Shown piece after piece: positions 48,182 to 59,712 of a stretch of DNA of 64,000 nucleotides. The first letter of the stretch is position 1; each line of letters opens with the position of its first letter. A program made the position numbers and the translations under genes. The notes beneath the pieces were generated by a model. That model had not been told where the DNA came from. It saw only the letters and a list, made by a program, of their open reading frames with translations, and searched no databases. Origin of the DNA: Rhizophagus irregularis. Taxonomy: Eukaryota > Glomeromycota > Glomeromycetes > Glomerales > Glomeraceae. Location: NCBI RefSeq assembly GCF_026210795.1, contig NC_089438.1:1509501-1573500 (forward strand), written 5' to 3'.

Positions 48182-51100
48182 TTATACACGATTATCACTA
48201 AGCTTGAAATGGAAATCAAATGTGTCATCATTTTCTTTATTTGGTGTGGCATACTACAAGTTAAATCTTCTATTCAAAGGTATAATCGACAAATATTTTT
48301 GTTTTCCTACCGTAATATTTCTAAATTTTGTAGCTCGACATAATATCCTATGAACCGCTAACAGGGAATCACAACCTTCTTGAAAGTATTCAGCTTTCCA
48401 TAATTCGGTATTTGATATTTCTGGCTCCATAAAACTATGTTTAAACCGAATACTAAAAGAAGGTGCAGGTTTATACCACTTGACATATGCTAGGAGGTGA
48501 GTTTTCGTTCCTTCTGGAAATCTAAGGGCATGCTCGAAATAATATTGGACTTCACCCGGATAAGTGTCAACTGAATCATCATTAGCTGCTTTCCATTTTG
48601 CAAATATATTCGCATTTTTTTCATGGCGACCAGAAATCATAGATCCAAATATTTCGGCGCCAATTTGTAGTCTTGCATGCTGATTCATATGCAAATCCAT
48701 AAATCCTAACACATCTTCTTTTTCCTTTTCATATAATATTGCATACCATTCACATAGAAATCCTCGCAACTCCAAAGGCATAACGACATTGATATATGAT
48801 GGGTTAAGCATTTGGCCAGGTAATGGTTCAGTGCCATATATTTTGGAAACCATAGACGTATTATGTCTCATGAATAGAAAATGCTGCAGTTCCTCCCTTT
48901 CTGCTGTGATTGCTAAACTTCCTACAGCTTTTTTTGGTACAAGAAGATGGAGAGATTCATCTAGAAGGCCAGATGTCCATTTACATGATAAGTGATAATC
49001 CACCAAAGTGTTTTTAAGAACAATTTTCATTAATTCGGGTTCTATTTGTCGGTTACTATTAGGATATGATCCTAAATAACAGGAATTTTTTTAATAAAGG
49101 TACTAAAGACAATTGAAAGACACTGAAGTAAATTTACCTATATATCCATTAAGTCTTTCAAACGGGAAAAGCCAAAAACTATATATAGGACCATAATCAC
49201 GACAGCAATCAGGGATATGAAGTGCGAGATGTATATTGCTTGTTATAAATTCTGGTCCATATGTATATTCTATAAGGTAGGCCATATCTTTTAACCTCTC
49301 TTCGCCTCCTTCAAATCATCATCTGTAATAAATCTTGCTACTAAAAGATTACAAGCTCGAACAAAATGCCCCTAAGATCTTTCTATCATTATCATCTAGC
49401 ATATCCCATAATATAGATGTAGAATAAATCATAATAAAGGTCTTCCATTGATCAGCAGTTAAGTTAGAAAACCCATCATTTCCGATTGCAATCTTTGGAG
49501 GAATTACCAATGTCGAAGGTAAATCAATATTATCCATTCTGTTTTGTGCTACACGAAGTTGTTCCATAGTTAATTTTTTTTGGTTTACAAAAATGGATTT
49601 GATTATCCATTTTGCAACACCGAGAAAAAGACAATGCATAGGATCCACTACAGCAAATCGTATAGGATCCATGTATGGTAGGCGAAGCACTTCAGTCCAT
49701 CTTATACCATGTACTTTAAAATGTGCTTCTCTGGAGGACTTTGAGTTACATTGCAACCATTCGCGAGCATATTGTCTATGTAATAAAAGATCTGCAGGCT
49801 TTGTTACCCATTCATTATAGTCTTGCATTCCTCCGTAATGAGTTTTTCTAAATTCCTCGCTATAAGTGGTACGTTTATCACACCTATAGCATTTCATTAC
49901 TGCAGATCCATGACCAAATAACTTTCGTGTAGCTGGAGTATCAGATGATCCAACAATTAACGCAACTTTTATTTCTAAACCATTGGAAAATTGGTGAGTT
50001 TTTGGTACTTTCCACCCCTTCCAAAGTTCTAATAACTCATCTACAATAGGAGCTAGATAATGATTAATGCGTTCCAACCCTGCCGCTCTTTTGGTCCTGG
50101 TAAGAAACCCAAATATATAATATTTTCGGGCTTATTCCTTTCGACCTTGGAAGATTGCAAATAGACGCATAAATAGCGCCAGTACTATGCTGCGTGTAGG
50201 AGAATGGTTGGAACCAATCAAGATTAAGGAGAAGACCTAGATGGGTTGTGGCAGTCTCTGTTGTAAAAAAGGTACTACCATCAAATGGAAAATTTTTCCA
50301 TACCTTACCATCGTAAATATCTGAATAGATATTATTTTCGTTTCTTTGAGTCCCTGATAATTTTAACATGTTCTCAAAATCTGGTCATTGATATAAAATG
50401 CTCAATTGCTGACGAATGTTTGGCTTAGGATAAACCATGCGAGGTACCGCAATTGTTGCATCTTTATTTTTTTTGAGAATGGAAAGTGGATTATTGCATT
50501 GGTGATTACGACTTGATATTGGATTATTTGGATACTCTTTATACGGGCAATTCATTATAGCAACTTTTCCTTCTTCCTTATATGCAATAATATCTTTAAC
50601 ATTATGCAATTTATGGCAATCGGTACATGCAGCTAATTGCATTTTCGGTTGAAAAATGTTTAACCATATTTTTGCCATATATAATGAGGTAGGAAAATTT
50701 TCAAATTGCAACTTATCAAAGCGCATAAGAATTATATGAAAAAATTTTATTAAGGATTCAAGTGCAATATCAGGCAATCGAAATCTTTGTTGAAATTTAA
50801 ATAGCCATATTATAATCTCAGTATTAATAGAATCACTTAAGCTTTCCACTATAAATGCTTCTTCATTGTCATTGTCAATCTTAGGAGATGCGAAAAAATC
50901 TTCTACATCATCATTCTCCTCTCCTTCATCCACATCATCATTCTCTTCCTCATCCATATTATCTACATCATCATTCTCCTCTCCTTCATTCACATCATCA
51001 TTCTCTTCCTCATCCATATTATTTACATCATCATTCTCCTCTCCCTCATCCACATCATCATTCTCTTCCTCATCCATATTATTTACATCATCATTCTCTT

Positions 51101-51633
51101 CCCCCTCATTTATATTATCTACATTATAATTCTCACCAAAATAATTGATTTCATCATTATTTTCATCAATTGTAGGTGCTGGAATACGAAAACATGAAGG
51201 TTTTGATGAAAATAATGTTATATTTTCTTCAATATATTGGAAAGAAGGACCAGGATGGGAAGAGTCCTGATCTGGACTAGATGTACCGGAGTAATTATTT
51301 CTTTCTCGCTTTTTTGATATATTCAATTTTATTTCTGTATTTATATATGTATTATTAACAGATGATGTTTTTTTCTTTCTTATCGATGATGGTATTTTCC
51401 TGATTTTTTCTAGAATCTTTTGATCTCGATTCCCACAAACTATCATCATACGTATGTTTCTCTTGAGTGCGAGAATCAACTTCTGCACCTTTGCAACGAG
51501 CACAATTGCAAATATACAAATACTTTTTTTTGGGCTTTATTAAATCAGCCACAAAGGTTTCGGAGGTTTCAACTTTACGTTTTTTATTACTCTTTATTAA
51601 TCCAGATACAGAGTTACATTTTTTATTATTCAT
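48182..51633 (-). pseudogene. Tnp2/EnSpm-CACTA-type transposase, multiply frameshifted
   Basis: Read from 51633 down. The N-terminus has a Cys cluster (YICNCARCKGAEVDSRTQ), then an acidic minisatellite (50905-51120), then CTDCHKLH..CPYKEYP. Next come PFDGSTFF and LGLLLNLDWFQPFSYTQHS, then NHYLAPIVDEL. The core includes VALIVGSSDTPATRKLFGH, MKCYRCDKRT and FAVVDPMHCLFLGVAKW. C-terminal blocks are FITSNIHLALHIPDCC and FPFERLNGYIGK (49285-49103, an exon) and 49030-48254. Frames change near 51480, ~50385, ~50130 and ~50090. TAG at 48254 is followed by 23 further in-frame codons to a stop at 48182, suggesting a nonsense mutation. Domain order fits CACTA transposases. It is probably inactive unless the shifts are sequence errors. 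Confidence 0.77.
50905..51120 (-). repeat. acidic minisatellite inside the transposase
   Basis: A unit of about 60 bases is repeated between three and four times and encodes NNMDEEENDDVDEGEENDDV-type sequence. The complementary strand gives serine- or histidine-rich shadow ORFs. Confidence 0.85.
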
Positions 51634-51946
51634 TTTTATTAAAATGTATAAAATATATTTTTTATTCTATCACTTTTAATAGTTAGTAATCAAGACGTTC
51701 GAAACGAGCTTTTAATAATTCTTATCATACATAAGAATTGCACAAGAATTTTATGAGCGCGTTACTTTTACCTGGTGAGAATTGCGCAAACGCGTTGCTA
51801 CCTCTGAGCCCTTGATCTGCATCCTGAAATCTCTGAAATCATTATAAATTTGCACACAAACAACTTTTCTCGCGTTCTGAAATCTCTACTTTATACGGGA
51901 TTTTTTTATTTTACAAAATAACAAAAAGATTTTATACTTCGTAACA

Positions 51947-53130
51947 ATGAATAGTGATAATGTATCATCTAGTGATGAATCATCCTCCTCCTCCTCCTCC
52001 TCCTCCTCCTCTTCTTCTTCTTCTTCCTTTTCTAAAAGTTCTTATAACACGATAAAAGCAAGTATTTGATTATTTTATATATTATTTCTGCTTTTATCCT
52101 ATTTACATTTATCTATTATTTTACAGAAAGAAGTGTTTATTTGGAGCCGACTCCGAGCTAAAAGACGTATACAGTATTAACTATGAGCTCACATGGGCTG
52201 AGCAAAAAGATAACATAGTCACCAAGTTGCTTCCACCACTTTACAAACTCGTAAATAAAAAATATAAAGTCTCAAATAGTGATTTATTAAAGATGTTATA
52301 TGGACGTTGGTGATCTCGCCATCGCGTTAGTAATATTAGAAAGCAAGGGGAAGCCCAAATAAAACGTAACAAAAGAAGAGCAATGAAGAATTCAAGGATG
52401 CAGGATGTAAATTATTTAATTAACAGAAGCTATTAAATTTAGTTTTTTTTTTAAATTAATTATATTGTGCTTTATAATTAACATTGTTAGAAAAAAAAAG
52501 AAGAACAAACGCGGCCAATTACCTAATACAAAACAAAGATAAGTACATTTGCCGATATCCTGAAAAGGATCTAGTTCAAATTTTAAAAGATTCAGGCTAC
52601 CATTCCGAAGAATGGGAGGAAACCGACGAAGATGATGAAGATGATGAAAATGATGAAGAAGAAGTAGTCACAAAAAAAAATTCGATATATATTTATGAAA
52701 GATGGTGGAGATCTCCTGCTGTATGTATATTTTATTATTTTTTATCAAAGTATAAACACTAATTTATAGTTTAATTTCTTTATTTAAGCTTCAACGTTTA
52801 TTACATAATCGTATTGATCCAACGGTAGAGTTATTAAGGAAAAAACCACCAAACTTAAAATGTAAAAGAGTTCTAGACAAAACAGAAACAGTTAGTGTGC
52901 CACCTGCCGGCGCACCAAGCTGGTGTTTGAATAGAGAAGCACTTGAAAAATTCAACCGTTTAACCAAAAATATCCCGGTTTATGATTATGATACTGATGA
53001 AAGCATCATTCAAGACAACAATGGTGCCGATGATGATGTTGATAATAACGTCGTAAATAACAAAAATAACAACAAAAGGAAAAAAAAGAAAAATAAATCT
53101 AAATCAAAAAATAAAAAATCAAAAAAATAA
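51947..53130 (+). pseudogene. TnpA-like accessory protein of the 13-kb element
   Basis: Divergent from the transposase with only 314 bases between starts. Putative exons are 51947-about 52070 (MNSDNVSSSDE then a long serine run), about 52125-52406, about 52484-52720 and 52791-53130. The second encodes ELTWAEQKDNIVTKLLPPLY and SNSDLLKMLYGRW. The third encodes NAANYLIQNKDKYICRYPEK and an acidic DEDDEDDEN block. The last encodes PPAGAPSWCLNREAL and a Lys-rich tail. I recall such Ser-rich/PAGAPSW proteins beside Rhizophagus transposases. In-frame TGA at 52311-52313 interrupts RW.SRHR, and the first splice does not hold frame, so it is probably broken. Confidence 0.55.
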
Positions 53131-54105
53131 ATTTTACAATTATTACACTTTTGCCTAAATAGGTTTATCGTCAAAAATACTAATCAGACTTTAATAAAAA
53201 TCAGAATTCAAACATTTTCATTTAATTTTTTTAAAAATTGATTGATTAAATTAAAAATATCATGGTTTGATAAAGCTATAGATTACAGTTTATTTTTATT
53301 AATAAACAAGTTACGGTATTGATTACTTTATTACAGTAACAATTTAATTACGGATAAGGTATTTAATAAGATATCAAAAACTGATTAATAAAATTTTCTA
53401 TATTAACATACGATAAATTAGATTAATAAGCTAAATACGATAATATTATTTTTTCAAAAAAATTAAAATGAAAATATACACAAATTTTTGTTTTTGGTAT
53501 GTAAGTCAAATTAAATTACTATATGCTTAAATCATAACTCATAACCCAAAGTTGAGGATTAACCGGGTACCTTGCTTTAGATTCAGCGACACTTCCCAAG
53601 TCAGATGAGGTGCCAGCAGGTACGCTTTAAGAAAACTCGCTATGATAATAAGGATAAGTATATTCGAAAATACCAGATATGAATAAACATAGGATACGAT
53701 GAATAATCTCAAATAGAAAAATAAAAAATAAAAAAATAAAATAAAATAAAATAAAAATATAAAAAATAAAATAAAATAAAAAAAATATTTTCAATTAGAC
53801 AAAGCATCCTCGTTCCTTCCTGGAATTCTCATTTGACTAAATTATTATTGTTTGTAATTTGATCCATTTGAATCCACCATAAATTGCCAGACAGGGCGAA
53901 CCCTTATTAGACAATTATAGCTTCATCACCAAATGGCTGCGATGTGTTTAATGATATGGCAACCTGTTTAATTCATTTTTAAATGAGCAAACGTGGCCAT
54001 AAAACTCATTAAAAAGGTAGGCTACAGAGTGCAATGCAACCTACCTAACCTAACAAGTAGGTAAGGGTTAGGGAATAAAATACACCCTAAACCCATGCAG
54101 TTGGT
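53131..54105. other. non-coding right part of the 13-kb element
   Basis: AT-rich, with a simple (AAAAT/AATAAA)n stretch at about 53716-53790. Around 54030-54095 there are taacctaac / ggttaggg words, too few to be a telomere repeat. No gene was recognised. Confidence 0.5.
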
Positions 54106-54369
54106 ATGGAAATAAAAGTTTACAAACGGAAGTTTCAGACTGTGCCTGACGACAAAATGGGTGAGGTGCAATCAGGACTTTTTCCTCTAATCCAGCCCGG
54201 AATTATAGAGGCAACATTGTTATCGTACAAAGCACATCGACGAAAACGTCTCTCAAAGAAATTAATCAATAAAGAGTATACTTGGGCAATAGCCGATCTT
54301 CATCGTCACCCTATAAACTCCAAAAGGACAGGGATCAGCGCAGGCATTTTGGCTTACGTATCTCTTTAA
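54106..54369 (+). CDS. small ORF of unknown function
   Basis: An 87-codon ORF (MEIKVYKRKFQTVPDDKMGE...) with less AT than its surroundings and many Lys/Arg/His residues (YKAHRRKRLSKKL). No relatives are recognised, no introns were seen, and it lies inside the 13-kb element. It could be a captured gene fragment or chance. Confidence 0.3.
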   Translation: MEIKVYKRKFQTVPDDKMGEVQSGLFPLIQPGIIEATLLSYKAHRRKRLSKKLINKEYTWAIADLHRHPINSKRTGISAGILAYVSL

Positions 54370-55149
54370 AGATTAATTAAATTGAAAGATAGGATCCAAA
54401 TTCAATATGACTGAATCGATCGCCTCCGGTTATCAAACTTCCATCAGAAGTGATCGCTAGAATCAAAGATACCAATAATCACCCTTATCAGTAACGATCG
54501 AACTAAAGATGTTAGAGAAATAAAATCCGTCATTTATATGGAATTAGTTTGTATTACAATTTTATTACGATTTGGGTAAAAAAAATATCTCCTTAAAATT
54601 TATTTTTTTTCAGGTATCCTGGCTATATGGAAAGATTCCTAATATGGTAATAGTACAATACACCTTATACGCCATTTTGCAAATTCAGTGTAATAGTTTA
54701 CAAAGAAAAAAAGGGGAACGTATTTATTTTTTTGCCATGAGAAATTTAATTACAATAAGTGGATTTCAGAAAATCGCGGTAATTTGAATAATTTGTATAT
54801 GCTTTTGATAACGGGTTTGAAGTTTAGGTATTCTCTGGCCGCACTCTTGTATTACTATGATCACTGAGAGTTGGCTTATATAATAATCTTATCATTCAAT
54901 ATTTCCTAAAAAAGTAAATAAACATCATCTATTTATAAGTATTCATGATTTGGAAAAACTCCGTATGAAGTTGTGAAGATAAATGATACTTGGATCAAGC
55001 ACTCCATAGCAATTATCTTTTTTCGTACACTGTATTACATTTTTACAAAGTACAAAGCGTACAAAGCCAATACCAAATAGACAGAAATCAGTAGCTGTTT
55101 TCTATACTACGATAATATTAAATAAACACACAAATTTTTTTAAAGATCG
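54370..55149. other. non-coding stretch inside the 13-kb element
   Basis: Short AT-rich open stretches without recognisable homology (for example 54572-54787). No repeat or RNA gene was found. Confidence 0.45.
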
Positions 55150-55360
55150 TACAAATATCGGTGACCGATATATATTAGATAACGGATCGGTGACTAATAG
55201 TTTGGATATCGGACACTTGGTAATTTACATTTTTTTAACCATATTTGAAATTTGCGCATTATGTGACAAATCGGGTACCCGATATGTTGTTAATATGTAA
55301 AAATGCCCGATATGTACCTAATTAGTCACCGATATATAGGTACCCGATATGTGTGAGATA
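55150..55360. repeat. right subterminal repeats of the 13-kb element
   Basis: Multiple ATATCGGTGACCGATAT, TCGGGTACCCGATAT and GGTACCCGATATGTG words lie just inside the CACAGGTC end, mirroring the left end. Confidence 0.78.
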
Positions 55361-55878
55361 GATCGTTTTTTGACCTGTGTTAAATTTGAATAATTATAGT
55401 AATTTAAGAATATCTCGCTATCTACTGATCCAATCAAGACGATCTATAGCTCATTGGAATCAGCTTATCAAGACGAATCGAATGGTAGTAAAATCGTATC
55501 TTTACGTTTGATAGATGACTTTCTATTAATTTCAAACTTTACTGCATACTATAGAGCGTTCTATCAACTGTAGAAATGCGATTTTACTACCATTCGATCC
55601 GTCTTGATGAGCTGATTCCAATGAGCTATAGATCGTCTTGATTGGATCAGTAGATAGCGAGATATTCTTAAATTACTATAATTATTCAAATTTAAGAGTG
55701 TAAACTTTTGTAATATTACGTTTTTAGTGTAATATTTTGAAATTTTACACCATTTTCGAAATATTACACTAAATTACACCAAAACAAATTTCCTAATGTA
55801 ACATATATATATTAATTATAAATATTTAATATATTATCAAGGAACGTAAATATCTATTTAATTACTGTTTTCAATAGA

Positions 55879-56537
55879 ATGCATCATTTAGATTTGGATT
55901 TATTTTGTTATCAAATTATCTTCACATGCGACATCTTAAAATTGCAACATATTAATGGTAATAAATTAGTTGAAGAAGTAAATCGCCATCTAGCAACAAT
56001 TTCACGTTTTCTTGGCATTAAAATTTTTTTCAATGGACTGCAGTCAATTGCAAGATTAACTGCTAATGAATATCGAAGTTTGATGAAAGTTATGGTATTT
56101 GTTATTGATAATTTATATGATGAAAATAATAACGAAGCAGATAATTTTGTAAATAATGATGATCTTGCGAAATTGTATAAATATTGGAATAAAATGTATA
56201 TTTTAAGTAGACATGAAAAATTTAGTGAAAGTAACTTAGAGAAATTTAAAGTATGTGTTAAAATTTTAGTAAAATTGAAAGTTTAAAATAATAAATTAAA
56301 TTAACGTTTAAAATTTAGGATGCAATACATAGATGGGCCCAGATGTTTGTTAAGGCTTTTAAATTTGTTTCTCCTTCCAATTTGAAGTTGCCTAAATTGC
56401 ATTTATGGGTTTATTACATTATTGACTCAATACGATCTTATGGTGCAATAAATAGCTATACCACAAAAACTTACAAAAGTCTTTACAAATATTTCGTTAA
56501 AATACCTTACCGAATTAACAATAAAAACGATGCGTAG
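55879..56537 (+). pseudogene. Plavaka-type transposase, C-terminal part
   Basis: Encodes MHHLDLDLFCYQIIF, ISRFLGIKIFFNGLQSIARL, NEYRSLMKVMVFVIDNLY and LAKLYKYWNKMYILSRHE. After a break at about 56284-56310 it continues with MFVKAFKFVSPSNLKLPKLH, SIRSYGAINSYTTKTYKSL and FVKIPYRINNK. These are the conserved C-terminal blocks that follow FWDLPYV in intact relatives, so this is the continuation of 41532-42106. It ends in a stop at 56535-56537. It is separated from the central part by 13.7 kb of nested insertions. Confidence 0.72.
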
Positions 56538-56541
56538 AATT

Positions 56542-58010
56542 TTGGAGAGGTTTAAGCAGGCAACCTTAATATATGTGATAATATTTTTTTAATTGACTAC
56601 TGCATGATTAGTAGACACAAGATTCTGGACATTACATATATAATTCATAACTAATCTGCATGAATTTAGCACTTTTTACTTATGCTAAAATAAACTTAAT
56701 TTGCTAAAAATCAAATTATCCCATTTTAAATTTATACTAATTTGCTAAAACTCAAAATATGAGTTATAGTAAAATTCTAAATAATATAGGTTTAAATTTG
56801 CTTAATAAAATATAATTTCAGTTTATTCAAATTATTTGTAAATTAGTAAATTTAATTGTTAATTTACTGAAATTAACAGTCTTTTTTTTTTATTATCAAT
56901 AAAAAAATAAATAATTAATATAAATTAAACTGGCAATTTTTATAATTTATAATTAAAAATATGTAGATTATAGATAAAAATAATAATTAATAAAGATAAT
57001 AAATTAAATATAAATAATTATTAAAAAATAAAATGTTGCAAAATTAATCAAACGGGTTTTGACCTGCATTATGCTTAATTTTGGCTAGAATTATACTTAA
57101 TTTTAGTCAAAATATAACCTGAACTCCAAAACTTATATTTTTAAAAATATTATCTATAAAAGTTAATAAAAAAAATTTTAAAAAAGAATTTGCTCAAATA
57201 TAAAATATGACTTTGTAAAATTAACACAATTTGCTAAAATTCATAATTATGACTATTAATTAATTTTCAATCAATTTGCTCTATCTAAAATTATGAGTTT
57301 AACCTAATTTTGATTGAATTTGCTAAAACTCAAATGTGAGTTATATATGTGATATCCAGAGTTCTGTAAATACATATGTCCAGAATTTTTGATTAATACT
57401 TACTAGTGGACATGCATGTCTAAAATTTTTCTTATAAAACTATAAGTGCTGTATGACTGCTTATCAAATAAATTAAACTGTCTCTCATTGATCATCTTGT
57501 AATTTGAATATTGCTAAAGAACTAGAGTGATACCTGTGATACAAATTTTATATATACATTAGACGATATAAAGTTAAAAATTCAATTCTCATATCAAAAT
57601 TTGCCTCAATTTAATGTGGGCGTGTGGATTTTAATTTTATAAAACAAAAAATTTTAAACCAATAAAATTTGAGATTTTATATTGTAAATTGTATTATGTA
57701 TTTATTATGTATTGATTTACATATCAAGTTAATTCAAGTTTTTAGTTCAATTTTCATACTACGATTTATGAACAATTTAATAAATACAATATGAATTAAG
57801 CGTGAGAATCATTTTTAAATATATAAGTCATAAAGATCTTTGGCAAAAAAAAAATACTTCTTAAATGAATTTATAAAGCAAATATGCATATTGTATATAT
57901 TATGATATTAGAAATTAAACAATCATTTCGATTTCCTTTTTTAACTGCACCTCTTATAGAAAATTGCATATATGAAAAATTTAAAAAACGCGTTAAAATA
58001 TATTTTCTTC
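56542..58010. other. AT-rich region with AATTTGCTAAAAYTCA-type repeats
   Basis: Between about 56690 and 57330 the word atttgctaaaa(t/c)tca recurs with tatgagtt. No gene or transposon ends were found. Confidence 0.45.
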
Positions 58011-58800
58011 AACTTTGTATGAATTCATTTTTTTCTTGAATATACCATTTGCAAATATTTGCATCTCTAAAAGGTCACGAGTACTCCATGATTGGTATAT
58101 CCATTTTCTTTCTAGTTATGAAATGTCATTAAAAGATTTTTTTATAAAGCTTGTTAATAAAGAAATATCTTTTGAATGCAATATTACTGTGACAAATTCT
58201 GAAGAAATAGAACGTATCGAGTTAAGTGAGGCACTAACTGTTCCTGCAACTTAAACTAGTCTTAACTAGTTAACTGTAATATTATAGAACTTACGAAGGA
58301 TGTAGGAATATATATACATTACCAACTCAAAACTGATATTACAACAACTACTCCAGCATCACAAAACGGCTTTGCAATTTTGATGCAAAATGTATGCAAA
58401 TCTAAGTTGTATTTGGCAATATTTTCACAATCAGGAAATCATAAGCAAACACTGCGTAATGATCTTGTTGATTGAATTTACAATAATGGTGAAGGATAGT
58501 CTACTTAATCATATAATAACACACAAAAAAAGGAATTTATTGTTAGCTTAACTGAAGCAATTTAGTATATTGATATGCGTAGTCACAAGAAACTTGAAGA
58601 ACGTAGTTTTCATATACCTAATATCTTCCTTGAGTTTTTGACTGTGCAAATCCTAAATCACATAAGCATTTCTGAAAACTCTTTGATGCAAATGAATTAA
58701 ACTTACATTACTAATCTCTTGCTCCATTTGCTACATCGTCATAAATACTAATAGCGAATTTTGACTAGCTCTGTGGTGCATTTGACAATTTTATTGTTAC
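58011..58800 (+). pseudogene. degraded coding sequence, family not identified
   Basis: The longest open part (58015-58254) encodes SLKDFFIKLVNKEISFECNI and EIERIELSEALTVPAT. The following ~500 bases keep protein-like blocks in shifting frames (ITNSKLILQQLLQHHKTAL, CKMYANLSCIWQYF, NHIITHKKRNLLLA). This looks like an old gene, possibly transposon-associated, that has lost its frame. Confidence 0.45.
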
Positions 58801-59377
58801 CATTTCAAATTATACTGGATATCTTCAATGATGTCATCGTAATTAAAGCTGCCACCTGAAACTATTTCCTAATTCCGAAATAATTTTGGCCAAAATTTTA
58901 TTTCTGAAACTAATTCTGAAATTCCAAAATTCTTCCAAAATTCCAAAATCTTTTCAAAACTCCTGAAATTGTCTGAAACTTCTAATTGGCCTATTATAAA
59001 ATCATATGACTATATGGGCTGATTTGTCTTGTATTTGACTTAAGGTAAAGATTCATATTTAAGAACCTATTTATAGCTTGGTAGTCCAATGTTGACCAAC
59101 GACTACCATCCAACTGGTGTCAGTAGGCCAAACCTTTTTATCACTACAACTGCCATTTTAGTTTGACCTCAGAATAGTCCCTATCCATCAACGGAATACT
59201 AATTGGCTAGCTATAACCCCTACTCATCCTATATCCATATTAGAGGCAAGACAAGCTCGAATTTATATGCCACCCTGGCATGTCTTAGTAATGGAAGACT
59301 TTCAGTGCAGGTGTAATGGCAATCATCTAGAAACCCTTCCGTACCAATATTCACACTTCAGAACTGAACTAAGGCTC
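58801..59377. other. repeat-like flank of the hAT element
   Basis: A TTCCGAAAT / CCAAAATT word-rich part (58850-58985) is followed by a less AT-rich part. That part continues beyond the hAT element at 63879-64000, so it was one unit before insertion. It is perhaps part of another transposon, with no ORF recognised. Confidence 0.4.
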
Positions 59378-59712
59378 ACTCAAGGTAAGGTTGCTTGCCG
59401 AAACTAGAGGATTTCGGCAGAATGGCGTACGCGAAACTGCCGAAACTAGTTTCGCAAAATCATCAAGAAATGCCGAAACTGCGAAACTTATCAAAATCGT
59501 GAAACTGCCGTAACTTGCCGAAACTGTTTCGGCGTTTCGGCAATACTTTCTATATGATTTAATTAGAGTTTCGGCATTTAAACAATTTATAAGAATAAAG
59601 ATTAAAGACAATATGATTTTTTGTATGTAAATATTTATTTTATAATATTTAATATTAAACTAATAAAATACACGATTAAAAATATAATAAAAATTAAAAT
59701 TTAATAATATCT

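Larger units (their letters stand above)
42215..55379. mobile_element. 13,165-bp CACAG-ended CACTA-like transposon
   Basis: The left end CACAGGTCAAAA and right end TTTTTTGACCTGTG are inverted, with TTA duplications at 42212-42214 and 55380-55382. Both ends carry many ATATCGGGTACC / GGTACCCGATAT-type subterminal repeats, as CACTA/EnSpm elements do for TnpA-type binding. The element contains a Tnp2-like transposase (48182-51633, minus), a divergent TnpA-like gene (51947-53130, plus) and a SANT gene (46909-47585, minus). The long 42.6-46.2 kb part is mostly non-coding. Insertion into a known MITE sequence gives an independent check of the boundaries. Confidence 0.83.
42109..55798. mobile_element. 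foldback element family A, second copy, split by the 13-kb element
   Basis: The left piece 42109-42214 starts CATCAGGAAATTTG. The right piece 55380-55798 ends CAAATTTCCTAATG and holds the complete inner palindrome. TA flanks both outer ends (42107-42108, 55799-55800). Joining the pieces across one TTA gives the same order as the intact copy at 20528-21049 (ctcTTAaattt). The host sequence on both sides is Plavaka. Confidence 0.82.

Noticed and set aside
50866-51148. Plus-strand Ser- and His-rich ORFs
   Set aside because: Antisense shadows of the acidic minisatellite of the transposase.
54060-54075. ggttaggg words suggesting telomere repeat
   Set aside because: Fewer than two units; position inside a transposon; no array.
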